A DNA stretch of 64,000 nucleotides from Lachnospiraceae bacterium C1.1 (GTDB lineage: Bacteria > Bacillota > Clostridia > Lachnospirales > Lachnospiraceae). The notes below the pieces were generated by a model. It made no database searches. It was not told the DNA's origin and saw nothing but the letters and a program-made list of their open reading frames with translations. The position numbers were made by a program, and so were the translations under genes. This document shows, one piece after another, positions 38,079 to 46,891 of this stretch (positions are counted from its first letter, which is position 1; each line of letters opens with the position of its first letter). The stretch spans positions 1,437,501-1,501,500 of the forward strand of contig JAUISW010000001.1 of NCBI GenBank assembly GCA_030434875.1, given 5' to 3'.

Positions 38079-39017
38079 TCACGCAGTAAATTTCTTAAGC
38101 TCCTCATCCGTACATTTCACGTAATGCGTTCCGTCTATAAGGTGATAGCTGCCTTTCTCGTAGTTTATGCCTGATTTTGCATAGTCATAAGGGATCGCTG
38201 TCCTCTTCTTCTCTTCTATCGGATTAGGTGTAGGAATTGCCGAAAGAAGACTCTTTGTATAAGGATGCACAGGATTATCAAAGATCTCATCCTTTGTTCC
38301 CATTTCTACAAGATGACCCAGGTGCAGAACTCCGATCCTGTCGGAAATATATTTAACCATTGAAAGATCATGCGCGATAAAGAGATATGCTGTACCTGTC
38401 TCCTCCTGAATATCCTTCATAAGGTTCACTACCTGCGCCTGAATAGAAACATCCAATGCTGAGATACACTCATCTGCGATTACAAGCTTAGGATTCATGA
38501 TAAGGGCTCTTGCAATACCTACTCTCTGTCTCTGACCACCGGAAAACTGGTGAGGATATCTGGAGATATGTTCCTCAGCAAGACCTACCTTTTTAAGGAT
38601 AGCCTTTATCTTAGCTGTTCTCTCATCCCTGCTTTTATAGCTTTTATGTATATCAAGACCTTCTCCGATGATATCACCTACAGTTTTTCTGGGATTAAGG
38701 GAAGCCATAGGATCCTGAAAGATCATCTGCATCTTGACTCTTAAGTCATTTGAATCTTTCCTGGACATCTTTCCGCTTATATCTGCACCATCAAAAATGA
38801 TCTTTCCGTCTGTCGGATCATAAAGCCTTATAACACTTCGTCCAACCGTGGATTTACCTGAACCTGATTCCCCAACAAGTCCGTAGGTTTCTCCCGGCCA
38901 TATTGAAAAGCTTACCCCGTTTACAGCCTTTACTGTATAACTATGGCTCATCTTAAAATGCTGTTTTAAATTTTCCACCTTCAAAAGAGGTTCTTTTGTA
39001 TAGTCTATTTTTTTCAT
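38079..39017 (-). CDS. oppF: Oligopeptide ABC transporter ATP-binding protein OppF
   Basis: 312 residues. Walker A GLVGESGSGKSTVG, Q-loop QMIFQDPMASLNPR, signature FSGGQRQRVGIARAL, Walker B LVIADECISALD and the H-switch IAHDLS. The C-terminal oligopeptide-ABC extension begins at PVHPYTKSLLSAIPTPNP. It powers peptide import together with OppD. Its ATG overlaps the oppD stop by 4 bases. Last gene of the opp operon. Confidence 0.93.
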   Translation of the reverse strand: MKKIDYTKEPLLKVENLKQHFKMSHSYTVKAVNGVSFSIWPGETYGLVGESGSGKSTVGRSVIRLYDPTDGKIIFDGADISGKMSRKDSNDLRVKMQMIFQDPMASLNPRKTVGDIIGEGLDIHKSYKSRDERTAKIKAILKKVGLAEEHISRYPHQFSGGQRQRVGIARALIMNPKLVIADECISALDVSIQAQVVNLMKDIQEETGTAYLFIAHDLSMVKYISDRIGVLHLGHLVEMGTKDEIFDNPVHPYTKSLLSAIPTPNPIEEKKRTAIPYDYAKSGINYEKGSYHLIDGTHYVKCTDEELKKFTA

Positions 39018-40177
39018 ACTGATAATACCTCTTTCATACTCATTTCTTTACTGTCATCCTTAGCCGCATTTTCAGCTGAAGCATTAATTTCAGCTTTTTC
39101 ATTTTCAGGATAAGCGCGTTTTTTCATTCTCTCTATCCTGTTTTTAAGCTCTGTCGGCATTTCAAATTTAGGTGCCCTCGGATCTAAAAGCCAGGTTGCG
39201 GCACTGTGTGTTTTGCTGATCTCGAACATCGGAGGATCAAGCTTTTTATCGATTTTTAATGCGTAGCTGTTTCTGGGTGCAAATGCATCTCCTTCGGGTT
39301 CATATAAAAGGTTCGGCGGTGAACCCGGTATTGCATAAAGTCTGTCATCATCTGTCTCAAGATCCGGCATAGCAGATAAAAGTCCCCAGGTATAGGGATG
39401 TGCAGGCTCATAGAAGATTTCGTTAACATTGCCCTTTTCAATGATCTTTCCGGCATACATTACATCAACATAGTCGGCAACTTTAGCCACAACTCCAAGG
39501 TCATGTGTAATATAAATAACCGAGATCCCACGCTCTCTCTGAACCTTCTTAATGAGCTCAAGGATCCTCGCCTGAATATTAACATCAAGCGCAGTTGTAG
39601 GCTCATCACAGATAAGAAGGTCAGGATCACAGGAAAGCGCTATTGCTATAACAACTCTCTGTCTCATACCGCCGGAAAGCTGATGAGGATAGTTCTTTAT
39701 CCTGTTTTCCGCATCGTTTATCCCGACTTCCTTTAAGAGGTCAAGGGCCTTATCCCATGCCTTTTTCTTATCCATTTTAAAGTGCTTTATAAGGCCTTCT
39801 GTGATCTGCTTGCCAATCTGCATAGTCGGATCAAGGCTTGTCATGGGATCCTGAAATACCATGGCTATTCTTTTACCATTGATATGTTCACGTATCCATT
39901 TTTTGTCTTTTGTAAGGATATCAACCTCTGCATCGCTTCCATCGGCGTGTTTATAATGAAAATTTACTGTTCCGCTGTTAACAATGGCATTCTTTGCAAG
40001 AATACCCATAACAGCTTTCATGGTAACAGATTTTCCGGAACCTGACTCTCCTACGATCGCAACCGTTTCGCCCTTCTCAAGGTCAATGTCAATACCTCTG
40101 ATGGCATGAACCTCACCGGCGGTGGTCTTAAAGGTAATATCCAGATTATTGATTTCAAGAATTTTCTTATTATCCAT
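39014..40177 (-). CDS. oppD: Oligopeptide ABC transporter ATP-binding protein OppD
   Basis: 387 residues. Walker A AIVGESGSGKSVTM, signature LSGGMRQRVVIAIAL, Walker B LLICDEPTTALD, and the oligopeptide-type extension PAHPYTWGLLSAMPDLETD. The C-terminal tail of ~60 Lys/Glu/Ala-rich residues is longer than usual. It is separated from oppC by an unusual 381-base structured gap. AGGA lies about 11 bases before the ATG. It heterodimerises with OppF. Confidence 0.93.
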   Translation of the reverse strand: MDNKKILEINNLDITFKTTAGEVHAIRGIDIDLEKGETVAIVGESGSGKSVTMKAVMGILAKNAIVNSGTVNFHYKHADGSDAEVDILTKDKKWIREHINGKRIAMVFQDPMTSLDPTMQIGKQITEGLIKHFKMDKKKAWDKALDLLKEVGINDAENRIKNYPHQLSGGMRQRVVIAIALSCDPDLLICDEPTTALDVNIQARILELIKKVQRERGISVIYITHDLGVVAKVADYVDVMYAGKIIEKGNVNEIFYEPAHPYTWGLLSAMPDLETDDDRLYAIPGSPPNLLYEPEGDAFAPRNSYALKIDKKLDPPMFEISKTHSAATWLLDPRAPKFEMPTELKNRIERMKKRAYPENEKAEINASAENAAKDDSKEMSMKEVLSV

Positions 40178-40558
40178 CGCTATAGTATCCTATCAGTTAA
40201 AATTTCATAGATTCCTGTTTTTCCTCAGAAAAACAGGAATCGTATTGGACCAGGCTTCACCGAAAGGTGAAGGCGTGTCCGGCGAAGCCGGATTCTTGTG
40301 GGTCTTTTCCTTGATTGACCCACAAGAAGTCATTCTTTTACTTTTAAAACACTTTCTCTCGCTTCTCCTTAATAAACGTAAGTTTATATGTTGACATAGC
40401 CTGTCGGTTGCCGCATCTGTATGTCACATGCTGACGCATGTTCCGACAGCTGCTGGCTCCCTCGTTAATGTCTGCATATGCCCTCAATAAAACTTTTTGT
40501 TACAGTTTAAAACGTTTTCTGTAACAAAAAGTTATATTGAAGGGCATTTCCTGACATT
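40178..40558 (-). other. Structured intercistronic region between oppC and oppD
   Basis: A chain of hairpins: 40480-40546 (CTTTTTGTTACAG paired, ~26-base near-perfect arms); a TGTCGG/CCGACA arm containing CATGC/GCATG near 40395-40450; ATAAAC/GTTTAT near 40372; TTCTTGTGGGTC/GACCCACAAGAA (40293-40328); TCCGGC/GCCGGA (40278-40292); CTTCACC/GGTGAAG (40255-40272); and a perfect 14-bp stem at 40210-40241. No coding frame. It could be an mRNA processing or attenuation site, or an inserted repeat element. Confidence 0.7.
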
Positions 40559-41638
40559 TTACTGCTCCTTCATCTTAGGATCAAGTGCTTCTCTCAGTCC
40601 ATCCGCAACAAGGTTGAAGCTCAGCATCAAAAGTGCCATTACAACGATAGGCGGAATGATCTGGTAAGGATGAGTTGTAAAGCTGTTGAATCCCTCTGAA
40701 ATAAGTGAACCAAGTGAGCACTGCGGAACAGGAATTCCAAGTCCTACAAAGCTTAAGAAAGCCTCAGTGAAAATAGCTGTAGGTATTGAGAACATAACCT
40801 GTGTGATTACCGGTCCGATGATATTCGGTAAAATCTCACTGAATATTATGTGCATGCTGCCTGCACCGAGAGTTCTCGAAGCAAGAACAAATTCACGTTC
40901 TTTCAATTTAAGCATCTCGGCTCTGGCTATTCGGCTCATGCTCATCCATTCGGTAAGCATCAATGCTATGACTATCGTCACCATTCCGGGCTTAAGTACA
41001 AGCAAAAGAAGCGTTACTATTACAAGTCTCGGGATACCGTTGCAGATCTCAAGAAAACGCTGCATGACGATATCTACAGCCCCTCCGAAGTATCCGGAGA
41101 TCAATCCATAGGTAAGTCCTATGAGCATGTCTATCACTGCGGCAGCCACTGCTATAATGAGTGATACCCTGGCGCCCGACCAGGTTCTGGTCCAGATGTC
41201 CCTTCCGAAGTTATCCGAACCGAACCAGTAAAAAACATCCCCGAGCTGTTTTTCAAAATATCCATTTACTTTTTTAAAACCGCTCGTAGTTCTCATAACC
41301 TCACTTCCATCGAAAAGTCCGCTGTATTCGATGAGCGGGATTCTCGGTGCAAGATTTTTCTCGGACAGGTTCTGAACTGAATATGTATATTCATTCATTC
41401 CTGGACCAACTATTGCAAAAACTGTTATGAGGGCTATAAACAAAAGTCCGATCATCGCACTTTTTTTATTGACGAAGCGCAGAAATGCCTCATGCCAGTA
41501 TCCAAGCGCCGAATAGTTACTATCTATTGAAATATCAACGTCATCTCCGATAAATACAAAATCTTCATCAGCAGGAACATATTTATCAGCTCCTGCCGTC
41601 ACCGGATATAACCCTGTTTTTTTCTTATTTAAACTCAT
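40559..41638 (-). CDS. oppC: Oligopeptide ABC transporter permease OppC
   Basis: 359 residues. An N-terminal OppC_N segment with a first membrane helix (about 55-80), then the periplasm-facing loop, then the BPD_transp_1 core with about five helices and the EAA-type motif ASRTLGAGSMHIIFSEILPN. It forms the channel with OppB. Its ATG overlaps the oppB stop by 4 bases. Confidence 0.92.
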   Translation of the reverse strand: MSLNKKKTGLYPVTAGADKYVPADEDFVFIGDDVDISIDSNYSALGYWHEAFLRFVNKKSAMIGLLFIALITVFAIVGPGMNEYTYSVQNLSEKNLAPRIPLIEYSGLFDGSEVMRTTSGFKKVNGYFEKQLGDVFYWFGSDNFGRDIWTRTWSGARVSLIIAVAAAVIDMLIGLTYGLISGYFGGAVDIVMQRFLEICNGIPRLVIVTLLLLVLKPGMVTIVIALMLTEWMSMSRIARAEMLKLKEREFVLASRTLGAGSMHIIFSEILPNIIGPVITQVMFSIPTAIFTEAFLSFVGLGIPVPQCSLGSLISEGFNSFTTHPYQIIPPIVVMALLMLSFNLVADGLREALDPKMKEQ

Positions 41639-42579
41639 CTTCCCTTACCTCTCTCTTTTACAAGCCTGATCCTGGGATCGATAATTCCGTAAAGAATATC
41701 AACAACCAGCATTATCAAAATATACAATGCCGAATAGATAAAGCTTAAGGAAATTACAACATTGTAATCATTTGACTGTATTGCATTTACAAGGAGGCTT
41801 CCAACTCCGGGAATTGCAAATATCTTCTCTACAACCAGTGAACCTGTCATAAGATCAACAACCAGTGGTGCAAGAACTGTTACGATAGGTATAAGCGCAT
41901 TTCTGAGCGCATGTGTGAAAAGCAGTGACCAGCCGGAAATACCTTTTGACTCAGCTAAAAGCATATAATCACTGTCAAGAACTTCCAGCATTTCACTTCG
42001 TGTAAATCGTGCTATAGACGCCATCGTAAACATTGATAAAGCTATACTAGGCAAAATGCTCGAGCCTATTATCTGGTCTTTTGAAAAAAGCATCGGAAAA
42101 AGCCTTAAATTAAATCCAAACTGATAACTGAGTGCAAGCGCAAAGACATATGACGGTACCGAAACACCGATAACCGATATAACTGTTGCTGCAGTATCAA
42201 ATATAGTATCTTTGTTTAATGCAGCTATAAGTCCAAGTAAAAGTCCTACGATCGCTCCGATCGCTACTGCCGAGAAACCTATACCTATCGAAATCGGCAG
42301 ACGTGACTGTATAAGCTGTGAAATCGGAGTATTTCTTGAAATATTGTAACTTACGCCGAAGTCACCTCTAAGCATGTTGAAAACATATCTTCCAAACTGT
42401 ACTACTATAGGCTGGTCCAATCCATACTTTGCATAAAGTAAAGCCTTCTGGTCAGCATTTAATTTCTCATCATTAAACGGTGAACCCGGCATCAACTGCA
42501 TTAAAATAAATAAAACAAGTAGTATTGCCAGCAATGTAAAGAATGCCGTAACTACCCTTTTAATGACATATTTCTTCAA
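41635..42579 (-). CDS. oppB: Oligopeptide ABC transporter permease OppB
   Basis: About 314 residues, six membrane helices, and an EAA-type loop AESKGISGWSLLFTHALRNALIP. I place the start at a TTG at 42579, just behind AGGAGAAGG, giving LKKYVIKRVVTAFFTLLAI as a normal OppB N-terminus. The upstream in-frame ATG at 42630 would add 17 basic residues, has no ribosome site and falls inside the hairpin after oppA. Confidence 0.9.
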   Translation of the reverse strand: MKKYVIKRVVTAFFTLLAILLVLFILMQLMPGSPFNDEKLNADQKALLYAKYGLDQPIVVQFGRYVFNMLRGDFGVSYNISRNTPISQLIQSRLPISIGIGFSAVAIGAIVGLLLGLIAALNKDTIFDTAATVISVIGVSVPSYVFALALSYQFGFNLRLFPMLFSKDQIIGSSILPSIALSMFTMASIARFTRSEMLEVLDSDYMLLAESKGISGWSLLFTHALRNALIPIVTVLAPLVVDLMTGSLVVEKIFAIPGVGSLLVNAIQSNDYNVVISLSFIYSALYILIMLVVDILYGIIDPRIRLVKERGKGR

Positions 42580-42613
42580 CGTCCTTCTCCTCGCATAAAT
42601 ATATTTTTTTGTT

Positions 42614-42656
42614 GAAAAACTTTTTGACACTAATTATAAGTGCCAAAAAGTTTTTC
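42614..42656 (-). terminator. Intercistronic hairpin between oppA and oppB
   Basis: GAAAAACTTTTTG pairs exactly with CAAAAAGTTTTTC, and CACT/AGTG extends the stem with one mismatch. Such hairpins after binding-protein genes usually protect the upstream message or allow only partial read-through, giving more OppA than permease. Confidence 0.75.
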
Positions 42657-42690
42657 TTTGATAAGGCCGCCTTAGCAGCCAATATGATCC

Positions 42691-44406
42691 TTACTGTTTA
42701 ACAGCATCCTTGTAAACTCTGTTAAGTGCTACAGGATGGAAATCAACACCTGAAACTCTTGTGGATACCATTTCTGCATTGCACTGTGTATAAAGCGGGA
42801 AGATAACAGCCTCATCCATTACAAGCTTCTCAGCATCATAAAGCTTAGCCCATCTAGCCTCTGCATCAGATGCTATTTCTCCTACTGTGCAATCCTTAAT
42901 AATAGAATCAAATTCAGAATTGCTCCAGAAACCATAGTTGTTTGCACAATCTGTTACCCACATACCAAGGTATGTCATAGGATCTGCGTAGTCAGGACCC
43001 CATCTTGTAAGACCAAGCTGGAAGTTGCCTGTCTGCATATCCTCAAGGCGCTGTTTCTTAGGCTCTACAACAAGGTTAACAGTAAGTCCCGGAAGTGCCT
43101 GCTCCCACTGCTCCTTAAGAACCTGTGCAACCTTCTGAGGTGCATCATCAGCATCAACTACCATATCAAGGCTGAGTTCTGTGATTCCAAGCTCCTCAAG
43201 ACCCTTTGTCCAATACTCAGCAGCCTTTTCTGCATCATCAGCACATACATCTGAATATCTGCTCTGATCAGCTGCGTAATCGGATCCGTCAGGACCTGCT
43301 GCAAAGTCCATGGGAACTGCAGTATAAGTAGGCTTTGAACCATCCTTTAATACGTCTTCTGCGATAGATGTTCTGTTAAGTGCATTGGTAAGTGCAAGAC
43401 GAACATTGAGGTTATTAAGTTCTTCTACTTCAAGATTAGGGCTTACATACCAGAGATATCCGGCACCTACAGCCTTAAATGCCTCATCATCCTTAACCTG
43501 ATCAACCTGCTCGCCGTTTACAAGTGTCATGTCAAGTTCGCCTGTCTGATAGCTCATAAGAGCCTGCTGTGAATCCTGAATAACCTGATAATTGATTCCT
43601 GCAAGCTTTACTCTGTCGCTATCATAGTAGTTCTCATTCTTTGTAAGGTGAATCGCTGTTGCTGCAGGCTCATAGCTGTCAAGCACGAACGCACCGTTTG
43701 AAAGTGATGTCTCAGGGCTTGTAGCATATGTATCTGCACAAGTCTCAAAGAATGCCTGATTTACAGGATAATATGTAGGGAAATACATAAGTGAAGTAAA
43801 GTAGCTTACAGGTGCTTCAAGCTCTACCTTAAGAGTCTTGTCATCTTCAGCTGTTACTCCGAGTTCGCTCTTATCCATCTCGCCGGCAATGATCGCTGCA
43901 GCGTTCTTTACCTGACCGATATCACTGAGCATGTATGAATATTCACTTGCAACATCCGGATCAACAGCTCTCTGCCAACCGAAAACAAAATCTGCTGCTG
44001 TAACAGGATCTCCATTGCTCCAGTTTGCATCCTCTCTGATATGGAATGTATATGTAAGTCCGTCATCCGAAACATCATAGGATTCTGCAATGGCAGGAAC
44101 TGCCTGACCATCTGAATCCATCTGCATAAGTCCGTCTGTGAAGCAGGCAAGCACTTCGAATGAAGTACCATCCTGTGCAACCTGTGGATCAAGTGATTCT
44201 ACAGGTGTCTCAAGCATAACATTTAAGTCTTCGCTTGAAGCCTCGCCCGAAGCTGCTGCAGCTTCTGATCCGGCAGCTTCTGTTGCTGCTGTTCCGGCGC
44301 TTTCACCGGCGCTTTCACTTACACCGGAGACTGCTGTACTTCCGCAGCCGGCAAGTGAAAGAGTTACAGCACATGCCATTAAGCATGCTAAAACTCTTCT
44401 TTTCAT
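42691..44406 (-). CDS. oppA: Oligopeptide-binding lipoprotein OppA
   Basis: About 571 residues. Lipoprotein signal MKRRVLACLMACAVTLSLAG with lipobox LAGC (Cys about 21), an Ala/Glu/Ser-rich tether, then an SBP_bac_5 domain (about 60-565) with YTFHIREDANWSNGDPVTAAD and LKVELEAPVSYF. It is anchored outside the membrane and delivers peptides to OppBC. I start at 44406 with AGGAGG at 7 bases; 12 upstream codons are not needed. First gene of the operon, with a good promoter about 200 bases upstream. Confidence 0.93.
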   Translation of the reverse strand: MKRRVLACLMACAVTLSLAGCGSTAVSGVSESAGESAGTAATEAAGSEAAAASGEASSEDLNVMLETPVESLDPQVAQDGTSFEVLACFTDGLMQMDSDGQAVPAIAESYDVSDDGLTYTFHIREDANWSNGDPVTAADFVFGWQRAVDPDVASEYSYMLSDIGQVKNAAAIIAGEMDKSELGVTAEDDKTLKVELEAPVSYFTSLMYFPTYYPVNQAFFETCADTYATSPETSLSNGAFVLDSYEPAATAIHLTKNENYYDSDRVKLAGINYQVIQDSQQALMSYQTGELDMTLVNGEQVDQVKDDEAFKAVGAGYLWYVSPNLEVEELNNLNVRLALTNALNRTSIAEDVLKDGSKPTYTAVPMDFAAGPDGSDYAADQSRYSDVCADDAEKAAEYWTKGLEELGITELSLDMVVDADDAPQKVAQVLKEQWEQALPGLTVNLVVEPKKQRLEDMQTGNFQLGLTRWGPDYADPMTYLGMWVTDCANNYGFWSNSEFDSIIKDCTVGEIASDAEARWAKLYDAEKLVMDEAVIFPLYTQCNAEMVSTRVSGVDFHPVALNRVYKDAVKQ

Positions 44407-44768
44407 AAAAAATCCTCCTAAAAAATTAAATCCTCCGAACAAAATTACTTTGCCGCTTCATCAATTTGTCGCTTTGACGTTTTGACACTTTAGTGTGCTA
44501 CATCATTTTAGTTAAAATAAATGGCAGAAACTCCTCGTTATAGGATTATCTGCCTCATTGCAGTCTTTGTACTTTTGTTCATCAGTATTTTTGCATACGA
44601 GTATTCTATCACACGGACAAATGTGTGTCAATGGGATACATTGCAAAATGATCATAATTTTAAACACAAAAAATAATATCTAAAGAATATATTTAGGATA
44701 AATATGTTATAATTTTGACAGAGTGGGACTTTTTGTAAAATTAAAGTTATCTAAGGGAGGAATAATTA
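44407..44768. other. Divergent control region between oppA and the SIMPL gene
   Basis: 362 bases. It holds the oppA promoter (44603-44631), a ~195-base oppA leader with a GGCAGA/TCTGCC hairpin (about 44524-44555), and AT-rich sequence with TTGACA near 44714 that may belong to the SIMPL gene promoter. No gene of convincing size. Confidence 0.5.
44603..44631 (-). promoter_or_regulatory. oppA promoter with internal inverted repeat
   Basis: On the minus strand: TTGACA, a 17-base spacer, TAGAAT. CACAC and GTGTG in the spacer form an inverted repeat (8-base gap) that could be an operator. Confidence 0.7.
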
Positions 44769-45572
44769 ATGGAAAATGGTATGTTAAATAATCAGATTCC
44801 AGTCAACAACAATAATAACAGCAACGGAGCTAAAGGCAGATCTGTTGCCGCGTCAGTCATAATCGCTATTGCAATTCTTGGCAGTGCCGCTGCCCTGGCT
44901 TTCGGACTTACCAATTTCAGATCAGCTACTTCTCATACGATCTCTGCTACCGGCTCTGCCAGCAAAGACTTTGAGTCAAACCTCATTGTATGGAATGGCA
45001 GCTATTCTGCTTATGCCTACACTTCAGAGGCAGCCTATGACGTCATAAAAAAAGATAAATCCATAGTTGAAAAATACTTAAAAAATAACGGACTTACAGA
45101 TGACGAAATATCATTCAGTGCTGTATCTATCCAGCAGCGAAGCCGTGACACCTATGACGGTCAGGGGAATTATACAGGTTCTGTGTTTGATGGCTATGAT
45201 CTTTCTCAAAGCGTAACCATTACTTCGAGCAATCTTGATCAGGTGGAGCTTATTTCAACTGATGTATCGAGCCTCCTTGATTCCGGTATTGAATTTGAAT
45301 CCAATGCACCTGAATACTACTATACAAACCTGGACGAATTAAAATTTGAGCTCATTGATGAAGCTTCTAAAAATTCAAAGCAGAGAATTGATATAATCGC
45401 CAAGAATGCCGGTGCAAATATTGGAAAGCTTGCTAATTCAAGTCTCGGAGTATTTCAGATAACAGCAGCCAATTCAGGCACATCTGATTATACTTATGAC
45501 GGATATTTCGATACAAGCTCAAGATATAAAACCGCTACAATAACTGTAAGACTCGAATACAGCCTTAAATAA
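44769..45572 (+). CDS. SIMPL-domain (DUF541) membrane-anchored protein
   Basis: 267 residues. A short Asn-rich cytoplasmic start, one membrane helix (about 27-48; ASVIIAIAILGSAAALAFGL), then an extracellular SIMPL domain with HTISATGSASKDFESNLIVW and a C-terminal TATITVRLEY strand. SIMPL proteins are widespread and form oligomeric beta-rich assemblies; the function in bacteria is unclear. GGGAGG lies 8 bases before the ATG. Single gene with a shared terminator. Confidence 0.8.
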   Translation: MENGMLNNQIPVNNNNNSNGAKGRSVAASVIIAIAILGSAAALAFGLTNFRSATSHTISATGSASKDFESNLIVWNGSYSAYAYTSEAAYDVIKKDKSIVEKYLKNNGLTDDEISFSAVSIQQRSRDTYDGQGNYTGSVFDGYDLSQSVTITSSNLDQVELISTDVSSLLDSGIEFESNAPEYYYTNLDELKFELIDEASKNSKQRIDIIAKNAGANIGKLANSSLGVFQITAANSGTSDYTYDGYFDTSSRYKTATITVRLEYSLK

Positions 45573-45590
45573 ATATTAATCAGTAAAAAG

Positions 45591-45637
45591 AAAAAGCCAC
45601 GGAAACATATCATTTGATGATTCTTCCGTGGCCTTTT
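45591..45637. terminator. Bidirectional terminator between SIMPL and serA genes
   Basis: AAAAAGCCACGGAA pairs with TTCCGTGGCCTTTT around an 18-22 base loop containing ATCATTTGATGAT. Confidence 0.88.
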
Positions 45638-45655
45638 ATTATTCTAGTATAACTA

Positions 45656-46819
45656 TTATTTAACTACTCTTACTCTGTATACACCTGGTACAGCTGAAAT
45701 CTTTTCTATAATATCATCTGTTGCCGGGCTGTCGATATCGAACATGGAAACAGCATTTGCTCCCTTTGATTTATTGTTCATCTCAGCAATATTTATTCCT
45801 GCATCACCGAAATAACTTGAGAACTTAGTGATCATGTTAGCCTTGTTCTCATGCATTACAAGTACACGGCCTGCTGTTTCACAGCATCCCATATCTATTC
45901 TAGGGAAGTTTACGGAATTGATGATATTTCCATTCTCCATGTAATTCATAAGTTCTTTAACTGCCATTACAGCACAGTTATCCTCAGATTCCTCTGTAGA
46001 TGCTCCAAGGTGCGGTGTTACTATGCAGCCTTCCTGTCCTGCCGTTATATTGTTCGGGAAATCAGAAACATATTTCCTCATCTTGCCAAGCTTCAATGCC
46101 TCTACAACTGACTTTTCATCAACAAGCTCATCTCTTGCGAAGTTAAGAAGGATTACAGAATCCTTCATAAGCTTGATGGACTCGCGGTTGATCATATGTC
46201 TTGTAGAATCAAGAAGAGGTACATGGACTGAGATATAATCGCAGTTAGCGTAAATCTCCTCTACATTTGTTACGTGCTTTATAGCTCTTGAAAGATGCCA
46301 TGCGCTGTCTACGGAGATATAAGGATCATAACCGTATACTGTCATACCGAGATTGACTGCTGCATTAGCTACTCTTACACCGATAGCGCCAAGTCCGATA
46401 ACACCAAGCTTCTTTCCTGATATCTCAGTTCCTGCATAGTTCTTCTTCTGCTTCTCTGCTAATTTTCCAAGCTCCGGATTGTCCTTCTCTGCATTTACCC
46501 AGTTAATTCCGTCTACAAGTCCTCTTGAAGCATAAAGCATTCCTGCAATAACAAGCTCCTTAACACCGTTTGCATTTGCTCCCGGTGTATTGAATACTAC
46601 AATACCCTTGCTTGCACAATCATCAACAGGAATATTATTTACACCGGCACCTGCTCTTGCTATGGCAAGAAGGCTGTCAGGTAGTTCCATATCATGCATT
46701 TTTGCAGAACGTACGAGCACACAGTCAGAATCCTTAAGCTCATCGCAGGCAACAAAGTTTTTATCAAATCCGTCAAGACCGATCTTTGCAATCGGATTGA
46801 GGCAGCTATATTTAAACAT
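45656..46819 (-). CDS. serA: D-3-phosphoglycerate dehydrogenase
   Basis: 387 residues. First step of serine synthesis, NAD-dependent oxidation of 3-phosphoglycerate. NAD-binding GVIGLGAIGVRVANAA (about 140-155), the catalytic Arg/Glu/His set in NFARDELVDE and IVTPHLGASTEES, and a C-terminal ACT domain (about 318-387) that usually senses serine. The order serC-serA on the minus strand suggests one transcript. AAGGAG lies 9 bases before the ATG. Confidence 0.93.
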   Translation of the reverse strand: MFKYSCLNPIAKIGLDGFDKNFVACDELKDSDCVLVRSAKMHDMELPDSLLAIARAGAGVNNIPVDDCASKGIVVFNTPGANANGVKELVIAGMLYASRGLVDGINWVNAEKDNPELGKLAEKQKKNYAGTEISGKKLGVIGLGAIGVRVANAAVNLGMTVYGYDPYISVDSAWHLSRAIKHVTNVEEIYANCDYISVHVPLLDSTRHMINRESIKLMKDSVILLNFARDELVDEKSVVEALKLGKMRKYVSDFPNNITAGQEGCIVTPHLGASTEESEDNCAVMAVKELMNYMENGNIINSVNFPRIDMGCCETAGRVLVMHENKANMITKFSSYFGDAGINIAEMNNKSKGANAVSMFDIDSPATDDIIEKISAVPGVYRVRVVK

Positions 46820-46850
46820 TTTCCGAATCTCCTTAAATTCTTAATCAAAT

Positions 46851-46874
46851 GGAATCCGCCCGAAAACGGATTCC
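46851..46874 (-). other. Small hairpin between serC and serA
   Basis: GGAATCCG and CGGATTCC with an 8-base loop, in the 72-base gap. There is no T-run, so it is more likely an mRNA-stability or processing element than a terminator. Confidence 0.5.
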
Positions 46875-46891
46875 CTATTTAGTTCAAACTC

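Noticed and set aside
40500..40530. AAAACGTTTT resembling a catabolite-control (cre) site
   Set aside because: It lies in the loop of a hairpin between oppC and oppD, not at a promoter, and matches the consensus poorly.
44538..44582. 14-codon minus-strand frame in the oppA leader ending inside a hairpin, as a possible leader peptide
   Set aside because: No ribosome site, and no clustering of one amino acid as expected for classical attenuation.
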